Positions 8,033 to 17,594 of a stretch of DNA of 64,000 nucleotides are shown here, in pieces (within the stretch, counting starts at the first letter, position 1; the number at the start of each line of letters is the position of its first letter). The DNA lies in NCBI RefSeq assembly GCF_017744045.1, contig NZ_JAGHRD010000002.1, one strand, 5' to 3'. A program made the position numbers and the translations under genes. The notes below the pieces were generated by a model. The model searched no databases. It saw only the letters and a list, made by a program, of their open reading frames with translations, and had not been told where the DNA came from. The DNA is from Pelagimonas sp017744045 (GTDB lineage Bacteria; Pseudomonadota; Alphaproteobacteria; Rhodobacterales; Rhodobacteraceae).

Positions 8033-8872
8033 TTATTCTTCAAACTGCCGCGCCAGGGCGCAGAAGGCTTCCAATGGCACCTGTTCAGCGCGTTCGGTTG
8101 GTTTGATTCCGGCAGCGGTCAGACGGTCTTCGACATCAGCGCCCAGAGGTTTCAACGCCGAGCGCAGCATCTTGCGCCGTTGATTGAATGCGGTGGCGAC
8201 GACCTTTTCCAACAGATCCGCACGGGCCGGAAAGCGCGGTTCGGGCAGGGCGGTCAGGTGCACTACGGCGGAATGGATCTTGGGGGGCGGCGAAAACGCC
8301 TCGGGCGGTAGTGTGAGCGCGATGCGCGGGTTGGCGCGCCATTGCGACAGGATGGCAAGGCGACCATAGGCTTTGGAGCCGGGCTGCGCTGTAATGCGCT
8401 CGGCCACTTCTTTTTGGAACATCAGCGTGAGTGAGGACCAGAAAGGCGGCCAGTCCTTTGGGGTCAACCAACGCACCAGTAATTCAGTCCCGACATTGTA
8501 GGGCAGGTTGGCGCAGATCGCGATGGGCGGGGTCAGATGAGCCAGCGGGTCAATCTGGAGCGCGTCGCCTTCGACAAAGGAAAACCGGTCAGGATAGAGG
8601 TCCTGGATCTGCTGAAGGGCTGGCAGGCAGCGGCTGTCTTTTTCGATGGCGAGCACTTTGCGCGCCCCTTCGGCCAGCAAGCCGCGGGTCAGACCACCGG
8701 GGCCGGGGCCGACTTCGATCACATCGGTGTTGGACAGATCTCCGGCGATGCGGGCAATGCGGGAGGTCAGATTCAAGTCGAGCAGAAAATTCTGCCCCAG
8801 CGCCTTTTTCGCCTTGAGCTGATGGGTGGCGATGACGTCCCGCAAAGGCGGCAGTGAATCGATTTGGCTCAT
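8033..8872 (-). CDS. rsmA: 16S rRNA (adenine1518/1519-N6)-dimethyltransferase
   Basis: RsmA (KsgA) dimethylates two adjacent adenines near the 3' end of 16S rRNA late in small-subunit assembly. The 279-residue sequence shows the start-proximal KALGQNFLLD, the SAM motif EVGPGPGGLT and the catalytic NLPYN. The ATG at 8872 has AGGGA six bases upstream; a TTG nine codons earlier is possible but less likely. It is last in the lptF-to-rsmA run, 69 bp after pdxA, with the double palindrome (8898-8939) in that gap. The 15 bp to the convergent TetR-type gene hold no visible terminator. Confidence 0.95.
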   Translation of the reverse strand: MSQIDSLPPLRDVIATHQLKAKKALGQNFLLDLNLTSRIARIAGDLSNTDVIEVGPGPGGLTRGLLAEGARKVLAIEKDSRCLPALQQIQDLYPDRFSFVEGDALQIDPLAHLTPPIAICANLPYNVGTELLVRWLTPKDWPPFWSSLTLMFQKEVAERITAQPGSKAYGRLAILSQWRANPRIALTLPPEAFSPPPKIHSAVVHLTALPEPRFPARADLLEKVVATAFNQRRKMLRSALKPLGADVEDRLTAAGIKPTERAEQVPLEAFCALARQFEE

Positions 8873-8897
8873 GTCAGTCCCTTGCGGCGGTCGGTCC

Positions 8898-8939
8898 AAA
8901 TTTCGTCGACGAAATTTGCAAATTCCATGGATGGAATTT
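8898..8939. repeat. Tandem pair of 20-bp palindromes (copy 2)
   Basis: AAATTTCGTCGACGAAATTT (perfect) and AAATTCCATGGATGGAATTT (9-base arms around GG) are joined by GC, the same layout as copy 1 at 2638. It occupies most of the pdxA-rsmA gap and would lie 25 bases before the rsmA start in the mRNA. Confidence 0.85.
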
Positions 8940-8941
8940 GG

Positions 8942-9934
8942 TCACGCTTCGTTCGACCCGTTTTGCGCCAGATGATGGGCCAGTTTCAAGGCCTCAACCG
9001 TTGAGGTTGGATTGGCCAGCCCTTTGCCTGCGATGTCAAAGGCGGTGCCATGGTCAGGCGAGGTGCGGATAAAGGGCAGGCCAAGCGTCACGTTGACGCC
9101 GCGGTCAAAATCCAGCGTCTTGATCGGGATCAGCGCCTGATCGTGATACATGCAGATCGCCACATCGTAATTGCCACGGGCGCGGGCGTGGAACATCGTA
9201 TCGGCGGGCAGGGGGCCAGAGAGGTTCAGCCCCTCGGCCCGCAACCTGTCCAAGACCGGCGCGATCAGGGTGGCGTCTTCGTGCCCCATACGGCCACCTT
9301 CGCCCGCATGCGGGTTCAGACCGGCCACGGCGATGCGCGGTGTGGCAATGCCGAATTGCTCTTTCAGAGCGGTGGTCGTGATGCGAATACGCTTTTCCAG
9401 TAGCTCTTCGGTCAGTGCGTCAGGCACCTCGGAAATGGCGATGTGGATTGTCGCAGGCACAACGCGCAATTGCTCAGAGGCCAGCATCATCACAACCTCA
9501 TCCGCCCCGGCCAGGTGGGCCAGAAACTCGGTATGACCCGGAAAGCGGAAATTGGCCCCTTCGGCCAAAGCCTGTTTGTGGATGGGCAGGGTGCAGAGCG
9601 CTGAGGCCAAGCCGTGCATCACCAGATCGACACCGCTTTCGATCGACGCGATCACCCCTTTGGCATGGCGCGGTTGCGCCTGCCCAGCCACACGCGGGCC
9701 GTTGAAGGGCATGGGCAAGATCGGCAGACCGGTTGCGCAGGCCTGGAGCGCGTCGCGCGGATCATCCAGCACGGCATGGGGCACGGAACCCGGCAAATGC
9801 GCCGGGTCGCCGACCCAGAAAAATGGCACATCCTGCCCGATCTCCTGCCATGCGGCTTCGATCAGTTCCGGTCCAATGCCTGCCGGTTCGCCGCAGCTGA
9901 CGGCGACCGGCAAAACAGGTGTTTTCTGGATCAT
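8942..9934 (-). CDS. pdxA: 4-hydroxythreonine-4-phosphate dehydrogenase
   Basis: PdxA oxidises 4-phosphohydroxy-L-threonine in the deoxyxylulose-dependent pathway to pyridoxal phosphate. The 330 residues include GEPAGIGPELI near the N-terminus, FPGHTEFLAHL, GLNPHAGEGG and MYHDQALIPIK, all family-conserved metal and substrate regions. Its ATG overlaps the surA stop by four bases (ATGA), so translation is probably coupled. The order surA-pdxA-rsmA is the same as in enterobacteria. Confidence 0.96.
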   Translation of the reverse strand: MIQKTPVLPVAVSCGEPAGIGPELIEAAWQEIGQDVPFFWVGDPAHLPGSVPHAVLDDPRDALQACATGLPILPMPFNGPRVAGQAQPRHAKGVIASIESGVDLVMHGLASALCTLPIHKQALAEGANFRFPGHTEFLAHLAGADEVVMMLASEQLRVVPATIHIAISEVPDALTEELLEKRIRITTTALKEQFGIATPRIAVAGLNPHAGEGGRMGHEDATLIAPVLDRLRAEGLNLSGPLPADTMFHARARGNYDVAICMYHDQALIPIKTLDFDRGVNVTLGLPFIRTSPDHGTAFDIAGKGLANPTSTVEALKLAHHLAQNGSNEA

Positions 9935-11160
9935 TTCTCGATGATGCGTGCATCAGCGCGCAATTGCGCGAGGTAACCATCCGCCAGATTGGCCACGCGT
10001 TTGTTGCGCAAGCCAAGTGTAACCTGATCGCGATCCGCATCCTCGGAAATTTTGTTGGTGCGCCCGCAGAGCATCAGGAAGACAAGGGTTTGCCCATCGG
10101 CGCGGGTCAAGGCGGTAGACACCTCGCCGGGATCGAGTTTGGACAATTCATATGCCACATCAGTGGGAATTTCCGATGGGGGCAGGGTGTCGCGTTGCAG
10201 AACCTCTTCGGGCTGGCCTTTGGCAATGCCATAGAGGTCATCGCAGCGATCCACCTTGCTTTTCAGCACACGCGCCTTGGCCAATGTGTCATCCGAGCGA
10301 CCGCCGGGCATGTAATAGGCCGCATATTCGACGGAGGCGATTTCCGGCGCGGAATAGGCCCCTTCTTCGATATCGCGAAGTTGGAACAGGGCAATCGCGC
10401 CCTGCAATGGGATTGGGTCGGTCACTTCACCCGGTTTCAGCCCCAGAAGCAGCGGGCGCAGGGGCGCGGGGAGTTCGGACAGATCGCGCCAGGGCATCCG
10501 ACCGCCATTGCCACGGGTTGACGTCGCCGAAAAACGGCGGGCTTGCGCCGAAAAGGCTGACGGCGATGTCAGTTCCGAAATACGACGTGCGCGTTCCTGA
10601 ATCTGCGCCTCTTGCCGGGGGGGCACAGGCATGATGATTTCAGAAATCAACACCCGGACATTGTTCGAGCCGCCAGAGGACAGGGCGCGATCCACTTCGG
10701 CCTCGGACACGGTGGCACGACCGGCAAAACGCTGTTGCACCAACATCCGCCAGGACAACCCGGCCAAGACAAAATCGCGGAAAGTCTGTTCTTCGACACC
10801 GGCGGAGCCCAGAGCCTGGACAAACTCTTCGCGGCTGAGATTGGCGCGCCCGGCGAATTCTTCCATACCGTCGAGTATTTCCTCACGGGTTGGACGGATC
10901 CCGGCGTCGCTGGCTGCTTGCAGGCGCAGGCGGTCGTCAATCAATTGTTCACGCGCCAGTTTCTGCGGGTCACCGGGCGCGCGCAGCAGCTTTAGCATCG
11001 TGGCACGCTGCTGGAGTTCGTAGCCGGTCACCACTTGCTCATTCACGATAATCGCGGGGGAAAACAATCCTTGCGCAGGCAAAGTGGCCGGTGTCAGGGA
11101 CATGGCCGCTGCAAAGGCAATAGGGGCAAAAGAGCTGAGAAAACGGGTCAATGGGCGCAT
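9931..11160 (-). CDS. surA: Periplasmic peptidyl-prolyl isomerase/chaperone SurA
   Basis: SurA escorts unfolded outer-membrane proteins, LptD among them, across the periplasm. From the ATG at 11160 the 409-residue product starts with a signal peptide (RPLTRFLSSFAPIAFAAAMS, then a TLPAQG cleavage region). A SurA-type N-terminal domain (IIVNEQVVTGYELQQRATML) and a parvulin domain follow. The start overlaps the lptD stop by 13 bases, with AGGAG about 11 bases upstream. A longer frame to 11295 lies inside lptD and is rejected. Placement beside lptD fits joint expression of chaperone and client. Confidence 0.93.
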   Translation of the reverse strand: MRPLTRFLSSFAPIAFAAAMSLTPATLPAQGLFSPAIIVNEQVVTGYELQQRATMLKLLRAPGDPQKLAREQLIDDRLRLQAASDAGIRPTREEILDGMEEFAGRANLSREEFVQALGSAGVEEQTFRDFVLAGLSWRMLVQQRFAGRATVSEAEVDRALSSGGSNNVRVLISEIIMPVPPRQEAQIQERARRISELTSPSAFSAQARRFSATSTRGNGGRMPWRDLSELPAPLRPLLLGLKPGEVTDPIPLQGAIALFQLRDIEEGAYSAPEIASVEYAAYYMPGGRSDDTLAKARVLKSKVDRCDDLYGIAKGQPEEVLQRDTLPPSEIPTDVAYELSKLDPGEVSTALTRADGQTLVFLMLCGRTNKISEDADRDQVTLGLRNKRVANLADGYLAQLRADARIIEK

Positions 11161-13304
11161 GTGCGTCGATACTCCTTGGCGCTGCCGCCGGTGCTGAACC
11201 CTTTCAGCGCGACAGTCAGGTCGAAATCGGTTGACGGTTCCAGGTTGGTTGCCGAAGCATATTTCCGCGTGGCCTTGAAATCCACCTGAACACATTCATT
11301 CCGGTATTGCAGCCCAAGCCCGAGACGGTCAAGCCGTTGATCGGCAAGATCATACCGAGCCTCATAGGAACTGCTCCAGTGTTGGGTCATGCGAATGGTG
11401 CTGTCAAAGGTCCATTCGGACTGGGCGCGGTCGCGTTCTTCGGCGGAATCCGTGACCAGCAACAGGTAGGAGGCGGTCAGGTCGAGGCGGTCATTGCTCC
11501 AGGCGGCGCTGGCTTCTGCCTTGTTGGTGCGCCCGGTATCGTCCAGCAATCCCCGCGCGCTGAGCGTCAGGCCAGAGGGATGGGTAAATTGCCCAGAAAC
11601 CAGCCAATCGGAATCCTTGCCCTGCAAGCCAGAGGATCGGCTGAAGTCAGGGTCTTGGTCCTGTCGCCACACCCGGCCCAAGGTCAAAGCCGCGTCCCAT
11701 CCCTGGGGCGAAATATGACGCCAACGCAAACCGGCGGCCAGTTGATGGCCGTGTTCACGCCGATCCGCCGCCGGAAAGCGCGACAGGGAGAGCAAATTGC
11801 CCTCGTCAAATTCGACACGGGTGCTCTCGTCATTCGGGTTTTTCGGGCGTTCACCGCCAACCCAGCCATATTGCACAATGGGTTCCAGCAAGGTGCGGCC
11901 ACCATTGCCGGATCGGCTTTGGAAGGGCCAGCGCAGATCAACCGAGACACCGGGGGTCAGACGAGTGACATTGTCGTCAGACGTATTGTCCTGGCGGGTG
12001 ACATAGTGGTCGAGCCAAAGATGCGTTGAAACGCCCGCTTGAAGCCCAAAGCCAGAGGTCCAATGGTCACGCCAACTGATCTCGCCATTGAAACGCGCGA
12101 CATCGCGGCCATCGACGACCAGATCGAGATCGGCGCTGTCAATCGGGATCGAGGAATAGCGGTAATGGCCATGCACCTCAGCGCCAACACGAAGTTCGCC
12201 GCCCAACATGTTGGGAAAGAAACGCTTTTCCCGACCAAAGCTAAGCGCAATCGCCGGTTGGGTGTCGTTATCCTCCAGCGCACGGAGCGTTTCGAAATGT
12301 GTGAGCTCAGCCCAGCTATATTCCAACGGTTTCACGCGTTCGACGCCAATTCGGCTTTGGAGCCTGTCCTGATCGGAGATGTTATAATCGTTCAGGTAAG
12401 ATGCATCGAGAACGGCATTGGCGCTAAAGGACAGTTTGTAATCCTTGGGCAGGTCGAATTGCCCATCGGCAAACACATAGCCGCGCAAAACGTTGGAAAT
12501 CAGCGTGTCGTAAGACGCGGCACCGGCAATAGTGATGTCGCCATTGGCAAAGGCTTGGCGATAGCGAAATTCCAGCGTACGGGTTTTGGGCGATAGGTAG
12601 GGCGTCAGCGTCAGGTCTTTGTGATCGCCAAACGGAATGAAATAGGGGACGCGGATACCAGCCCCAAGCAATGTGGAGCTGCGCAAAGACGGGACGAGAA
12701 AGCCGCGGGCGCGTTTCAGGGTTGGATCAGGCAAGCGCAGATGCGGCAGATACATGATCGGAACGTCCAACACACGCAACTGCGCCTCGTCAAAATAGAG
12801 CTGACGTTCTTGTTGATCATGGACAACCCGCTTGGCGCGAATTTGCCAAAGCGGAACGGCCTGATCCCCGCAGACCTGGCACGAGGTCACGGCGACCTTG
12901 CTCAGTTGAGTATAGCGACCATTGGCGCGCCGCGCTTCGACTGCTGCCAGTTGCAACTGCTGATCCAGCACCATGCGCGCGCCTTTCAGCAGCCCGTTTT
13001 TGAACTCCTGATCCAGAGTGGCGTAATCCGCAACAAGGATCGTGCCCTGGGGATCGACGATGCGAATGGGGCCGATGATTTCCAACGTATCCGTGGCGCG
13101 ATCATAGATGATCTGCGTCGCCGTCAGATGCGAGCCGTCATGCAGAGCTTCGACATTGCCCGTGGCGACAAGCCTGTCCTGACTTTCCACAAACACACTA
13201 TCGGCCACCAAAAGCGCGGGCGCGGCGGTGCTCGCTTCTTGCGCGTCAGGCAGCGAAGGCAAGGCCAACAGGGCACAAAGGGCGAGGGTGGAAAGGCGCA
13301 TCAT
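11148..13304 (-). CDS. lptD: LPS-assembly outer membrane protein LptD
   Basis: LptD is the outer-membrane beta-barrel that inserts lipopolysaccharide into the outer leaflet together with LptE. The product has a signal peptide (MRLSTLALCALLALPSLPDAQ), an OstA-like periplasmic domain (LVADSVFVESQDRLVATGNV) and a long beta-rich barrel ending near TCAH. Two adjacent ATGs (13304, 13301) follow GGAGGACGG. The first gives an ATGA overlap with lptG, the second better spacing of seven bases, so the start is uncertain by one codon. No lptE was found in the window. Confidence 0.93.
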   Translation of the reverse strand: MMRLSTLALCALLALPSLPDAQEASTAAPALLVADSVFVESQDRLVATGNVEALHDGSHLTATQIIYDRATDTLEIIGPIRIVDPQGTILVADYATLDQEFKNGLLKGARMVLDQQLQLAAVEARRANGRYTQLSKVAVTSCQVCGDQAVPLWQIRAKRVVHDQQERQLYFDEAQLRVLDVPIMYLPHLRLPDPTLKRARGFLVPSLRSSTLLGAGIRVPYFIPFGDHKDLTLTPYLSPKTRTLEFRYRQAFANGDITIAGAASYDTLISNVLRGYVFADGQFDLPKDYKLSFSANAVLDASYLNDYNISDQDRLQSRIGVERVKPLEYSWAELTHFETLRALEDNDTQPAIALSFGREKRFFPNMLGGELRVGAEVHGHYRYSSIPIDSADLDLVVDGRDVARFNGEISWRDHWTSGFGLQAGVSTHLWLDHYVTRQDNTSDDNVTRLTPGVSVDLRWPFQSRSGNGGRTLLEPIVQYGWVGGERPKNPNDESTRVEFDEGNLLSLSRFPAADRREHGHQLAAGLRWRHISPQGWDAALTLGRVWRQDQDPDFSRSSGLQGKDSDWLVSGQFTHPSGLTLSARGLLDDTGRTNKAEASAAWSNDRLDLTASYLLLVTDSAEERDRAQSEWTFDSTIRMTQHWSSSYEARYDLADQRLDRLGLGLQYRNECVQVDFKATRKYASATNLEPSTDFDLTVALKGFSTGGSAKEYRRTCAH

Positions 13305-14395
13305 CCGTCCTCCATATGCAGGACCAGCCCGAGCGCAAGCAATATCGACGCGATAGGGGGAACCCAAGCCGCCAGAATTGGCGATAACTGACCACTTTCA
13401 CCCATGATCTGAGCAAAATTTCGAACATAGTACAGGCCGAAGCCCAAAAGAACCGCTGACAAAACCGCCAGGCCGGTGCGCCCCAATCGGGCTGGGCGCA
13501 TGGTAAAGGCGGCTCCGACAAGCACCATAGCCACAAGAAACAGCGGGCGGGCCAGTTCCATATTGAACCAGACCACATGGCGACGCGCCGAGAAACCCGC
13601 CTGATCCAGATCCGAGATAAAGCTGGGCAAATCCCAAATGGCGACCGAAGAGGGTTTGCCAAACCGGTCGCGAATGCTGTCGCGGGTCAGGGTGGATGTC
13701 AGTTCAAGCGTCTCGTGCTGGCGCGCTCCGGCCTCTGGGTTCAGCCCGGCGGATAGGGGCCAGGCCTTGGCATCGCGCAAATGCCAGGCCCCTTCGCGAA
13801 GGCTGGCGGACTTAGCGCTGATCCGCTGCATTGGGCCACCGTCCGGTGCATAGGCCACGATAGAAACGTCATAAAGCTCGGTCGCTTCGGGATTGGCACG
13901 GGCGGCGCGGATGACCGCTTGGCCCTGTGGCCCGCCTTGGCGCAGCCACAGCCCCTCGGGGCCGATGGAAATCGCTGAGGTGCCACCATTTTCAAAGGAC
14001 TCGGCCATATCGACATAGCGTTTTCCCGTGGCGGCCACGATTGGGTTCATCACGGCGACGATCAGCGCGCCTATCAACAGTGCCACGATCAAGGGCGCTA
14101 CCAACAGCGACAACCCGGACCGCCCCACAGCCCGCGTTACCACCAGTTCTGAGGATCGTGACATGCTGACAAACATCGCAATGGTGGACAGGATCACCAC
14201 CAACGGCATGATTTGATACATGCCATCGGGCAGTTTCAGCCCGACCATTTGCACGACCTGGGCAAAGCTCGCCCCCTTGTCGAGAAAGCGAAGCTGCTCG
14301 ATCAGATCCAGCAGCGCTTGAAACAGCGCCAGGACGGCCAGAACCGACAGGAAGATCATCAAAAACCGCCGCGCATAGTAGAGGTGAAGCGTCAT
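13301..14395 (-). CDS. lptG: LPS export ABC transporter permease LptG
   Basis: LptG is an inner-membrane permease that, with LptF and the ATPase LptB, extracts LPS and passes it to the Lpt bridge. The 364-residue product starts MTLHLYYARRFLMIFLSVLA and shows the YjgP/YjgQ layout: transmembrane segments at both ends around a periplasmic beta-jellyroll domain. The start at 14395 forms an ATGA overlap with the lptF stop; the frame runs further upstream inside lptF but lacks family similarity there. lptD follows directly. Confidence 0.93.
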   Translation of the reverse strand: MTLHLYYARRFLMIFLSVLAVLALFQALLDLIEQLRFLDKGASFAQVVQMVGLKLPDGMYQIMPLVVILSTIAMFVSMSRSSELVVTRAVGRSGLSLLVAPLIVALLIGALIVAVMNPIVAATGKRYVDMAESFENGGTSAISIGPEGLWLRQGGPQGQAVIRAARANPEATELYDVSIVAYAPDGGPMQRISAKSASLREGAWHLRDAKAWPLSAGLNPEAGARQHETLELTSTLTRDSIRDRFGKPSSVAIWDLPSFISDLDQAGFSARRHVVWFNMELARPLFLVAMVLVGAAFTMRPARLGRTGLAVLSAVLLGFGLYYVRNFAQIMGESGQLSPILAAWVPPIASILLALGLVLHMEDG

Positions 14396-15531
14396 GCAGT
14401 TACCTCCTGACCTTTGGGGCGACGGGGGCGAAACGGCTTCGCCGCGCGCCACAGCATGAACAGCACCATGGCAAGGCCGACCAGGCTGGGCAGGTAGACC
14501 AGCGGCCACAGCGCGGTGTCATTGCGGGCCGGTTCGGTGATGCCGCTTTCGACCAGTTTGACGACCACAAGCAGGAGGATCGCCATGATGATCTGACGCG
14601 TCACCCCAAAGCGCGAAAAACCGCCAACGATCAGGGCTGAAAACCCGATCAATGAGGCCACGAGAGCCAACAAAGGTTGCTGAAAGCGCGAATGGCCTTT
14701 TTCGAGGACTTCGGCGCGTGGTTTTCCAGTTTCCTGCGCGACCGCCTCGCTGTCAAAAAGCAGCTCTTGAGTTGGAACAAAATTCAATTTGCGTCTTTTG
14801 GCAGACGCGCCGCTAATCAAACCGGAGATATCATAGGTCAAGTCGCTGAAATTGGTTGTGGAAAGACGTTGTTCCACCAGATCCATGGTTTGCGCCATGC
14901 CGGACAACATCACCAATTTGGGACCGGCATCATCGCGCACCAAATAGGCCGTGTCGGCGGTGTAGATGGTTTCGCTGCCCGCCTGACGGCGGTCTGATAA
15001 AAACACATCGCGCAGTTCTCCATCATGAGAAATGTCACGAATATAAAAGGTTACGCCCTTGGAGGGGTGCAGAAAGCTGCCCTCGCGCAGCAGGCGTGCA
15101 GTGACAGAGCTTGAGATCTCTTGCTGGCGCAATTGCAGCTGTTCCAAGGAACGCGGGACCAGGAAATTTGTCAGCACAACCATCATCAGGCAAACGATCA
15201 GCCCAAAGAAAAAGAAGGGGCGCACCAGCCGCCAGGGCGAATATCCGGTGGACTGAACTACTGTCAATTCACTATCGCCCGACATGCGATTGGTGACATA
15301 AACCGCCGCCGCAAAGGCAGACATAGGCAGGACCAGCGCGATGACGGCAGGCAGGCTGAGTGCGGAAAACTCCAGGAAAATACCGGCGGAATGACCGTCA
15401 GCGATGAGCTGGTCAAACAGATCCACAGCCTTGTTGACCCAGTAGACTGACACCAGCACTAGGGCAAAAAAGCCGAACAACACCATAAGTTGCGACAGGA
15501 CATATCTGTCGAATCTCTGCAAGCTCGCCAT
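14392..15531 (-). CDS. lptF: LPS export ABC transporter permease LptF
   Basis: This is the partner permease of LptG in the LPS extractor. The approximately 379-residue product starts MASLQRFDRYVLSQLMVLFG and has the paired N- and C-terminal transmembrane blocks of the family. An internal ATG at 15531 is chosen; a GTG six codons upstream (15549) is an alternative. It is the first gene of the lptF-lptG-lptD-surA-pdxA-rsmA run and is divergent from pepA, so the operon promoter probably lies in the 120 bp between them. Confidence 0.92.
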   Translation of the reverse strand: MASLQRFDRYVLSQLMVLFGFFALVLVSVYWVNKAVDLFDQLIADGHSAGIFLEFSALSLPAVIALVLPMSAFAAAVYVTNRMSGDSELTVVQSTGYSPWRLVRPFFFFGLIVCLMMVVLTNFLVPRSLEQLQLRQQEISSSVTARLLREGSFLHPSKGVTFYIRDISHDGELRDVFLSDRRQAGSETIYTADTAYLVRDDAGPKLVMLSGMAQTMDLVEQRLSTTNFSDLTYDISGLISGASAKRRKLNFVPTQELLFDSEAVAQETGKPRAEVLEKGHSRFQQPLLALVASLIGFSALIVGGFSRFGVTRQIIMAILLLVVVKLVESGITEPARNDTALWPLVYLPSLVGLAMVLFMLWRAAKPFRPRRPKGQEVTA

Positions 15532-15653
15532 ACCCCCACGATGTGACACTTGCGAACACTCTAGTGGGGATTGGTCTCGGGGGAAAGGTGGCTCTGGTCA
15601 ATCGGGGCGCACAAGGCTAGGTCATAAGCAAGGTTTAGCCAAAGGATATGATG

Positions 15654-17120
15654 ATGACCGAGCTGCGCGCTTTTTCTTTCGCTTCTGTTGATCTGGACGC
15701 ATTGGCCGAGGCCGAGGGCCGGGTGGCGGTTTTGATCCCGTCCGAGGGCACGATGAGCCCCGGCGCGCGCCGTTTGAATCGCCTGACCAAAGGAGCCGTG
15801 GCACGTGTGGTCGAGGATGAGGCCTGGGGTGACAAGAAATCCGGCGATGTGGTGAGCCTGGCCTATCCCGTTGGCATGAAGGCCGAGGCGGTTGATATCA
15901 TCTGTCTGGAACGCCGCCCCTCGACTGTTGAGGCGCGCAAGGCGGGGGCCAAGCTGGCCAAGGCAGCGGGCAAAGCGGCGCTGACGGTGTTGGCCGAGAA
16001 TGTGAAGCACCCGGCAGAATTCGCCATGGGGCTGGCGCTGCGCGGCTATGCTTTTGACGCGCGCAAGACCGCCGAAAAGAAAGAGACCAAGCCGGCGCTG
16101 GTGATGTGCAAAGAGCCCGAGGTCGCAGAAGAAGCCGCCGTGGCAACCCGCGCTGTGGCAGAAGGCGTGACATTCACCCGCGATCTCGTGTCCGAGCCTG
16201 CCAATGTGCTGAGCACAACAGAATTCGCTGATCGTCTTGTGGCGCTAAAGGAGCTTGGCGTCGAGGTCGAGGTTCTAGAAGAGGACAAGCTGGCCGAGCT
16301 GGGCATGGGCGCATTGCTGGGCGTGGGGCAGGGCTCGGCCATGCCGTCCAAGGTTGTTGTCATGCGCTGGAAAGGTGGCCAGGGCGCGCCTTTGGCTCTG
16401 ATCGGCAAGGGCGTTGTGTTTGACACGGGTGGGATCAGCCTGAAACCGGCCCCTGGCATGGAAGATATGACCATGGATATGGGCGGGGCTGGTGTTGTGT
16501 CCGGCGTCATGAAGACACTGGCCCTGCGCAAGGCCAAGGCCAATGTCGTCGGCCTGGTTGGGCTGGTGGAAAACATGCCCTCCAGCACCGCGCAGCGCCC
16601 GGGCGATATCGTCACATCGATGAAAGGCGACACGATCGAGGTTCTCAACACAGATGCCGAAGGGCGTTTGGTGCTGGCGGATGTCATGTGGCACGCGCAA
16701 ATCTCCGAGGAACCGGCGGCGATGATCGACCTCGCCACTTTGACCGGTGCGATCATCATTGCGCTGGGTCATGACAATGCGGGCGTGTTTTCCAATGATG
16801 ACAACTTTGCCAATGACTTCCTCAAGGCAGCCAAGGCCGAGGGTGAGGGCGCATGGCAGATGCCACTGGCCCCAGTCTATGACAAGCTGCTGGATGGCGG
16901 CAAGGCCGACATCAAGAATATCGGTGGTCGCGCGGCGGGTTCGATCACAGCGGCGCAGTTCCTGCAACGTTTTGTCAAAGACGGGCTGCCTTGGATCCAT
17001 CTCGACATTGCGGGCGTGGCCCAGGACACCAAGGAAACCGCGCTGGCCCCCAAGGGCGCGACCGGCTGGGGCGTCATGGCGCTTGACCGCCTTGTGCGCG
17101 ACAAGTTCGAGGCCGAGTAA
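15654..17120 (+). CDS. pepA: Leucyl aminopeptidase (M17 family)
   Basis: Cytosolic dizinc or dimanganese aminopeptidase that removes N-terminal residues from peptides. The M17 signature NTDAEGRLVLAD is present, as are GKGVVFDTGGISLKP and the C-terminal block GGRAAGSITAAQFLQRFV. Three ATG codons stand in a row from 15648; the third is best spaced (seven bases) from AAGGA. Its divergent neighbour is lptF, and holC follows after six bases. PepA and HolC are frequent neighbours in proteobacteria. Confidence 0.94.
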   Translation: MTELRAFSFASVDLDALAEAEGRVAVLIPSEGTMSPGARRLNRLTKGAVARVVEDEAWGDKKSGDVVSLAYPVGMKAEAVDIICLERRPSTVEARKAGAKLAKAAGKAALTVLAENVKHPAEFAMGLALRGYAFDARKTAEKKETKPALVMCKEPEVAEEAAVATRAVAEGVTFTRDLVSEPANVLSTTEFADRLVALKELGVEVEVLEEDKLAELGMGALLGVGQGSAMPSKVVVMRWKGGQGAPLALIGKGVVFDTGGISLKPAPGMEDMTMDMGGAGVVSGVMKTLALRKAKANVVGLVGLVENMPSSTAQRPGDIVTSMKGDTIEVLNTDAEGRLVLADVMWHAQISEEPAAMIDLATLTGAIIIALGHDNAGVFSNDDNFANDFLKAAKAEGEGAWQMPLAPVYDKLLDGGKADIKNIGGRAAGSITAAQFLQRFVKDGLPWIHLDIAGVAQDTKETALAPKGATGWGVMALDRLVRDKFEAE

Positions 17121-17126
17121 ACCGCA

Positions 17127-17585
17127 ATGGGGGCCGTCTTTTTCTACCATCTGACCCGCGCCTCGCTTGAGGACACCTTGCCCATGTTGCTGGGCAAGGC
17201 CTTGGGGGCTGGGTGGAAAGTGGCGGTGCGCGGAACCGATCCGGGCCGCATGGACTGGCTGGATCAAAAACTCTGGCTGGGGCGGGAAGACGGTTTTCTG
17301 CCCCATGGCCAAATCGGCGGGGCGCATGACGCGCTGCAACCGGTGCTTTTGACTTGCGGCCCGGAAAGCCCGAACGATCCCTCCTGCTTGATGAGCGTGG
17401 ATGGTGCCGCGGTCACTGCGGACGAAGTTCAAGATCTGGAACGGGTTTGCATCCTCTTTGATGGCCATGACCAAGAGGCAGTTCAACACGCCCGCACGCA
17501 ATGGAAATCCCTGACCGGGGCGGGCTGTTCAGCCCAATACTGGTCAGAGGAATCCGGGCGTTGGGAAAAGAAAGCCGAAACGTGA
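17127..17585 (+). CDS. holC: DNA polymerase III chi subunit
   Basis: HolC links the clamp loader to single-strand binding protein at the replication fork. The 152-residue product has the family N-terminus VFFYHLTRASLEDTLPMLLGKAL, then RMDWLDQKLW and the DGFLPHG stretch. It begins six bases after the pepA stop and is probably cotranscribed with it. The stop is followed by an intergenic repeat, not by a recognisable intrinsic terminator. Confidence 0.92.
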   Translation: MGAVFFYHLTRASLEDTLPMLLGKALGAGWKVAVRGTDPGRMDWLDQKLWLGREDGFLPHGQIGGAHDALQPVLLTCGPESPNDPSCLMSVDGAAVTADEVQDLERVCILFDGHDQEAVQHARTQWKSLTGAGCSAQYWSEESGRWEKKAET

Positions 17586-17594
17586 GACATCCGA

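Noticed and set aside
16275..17501. A 408-codon minus-strand frame across pepA and holC
   Set aside because: It is antisense to two well-supported genes; no ribosome binding site or family similarity.
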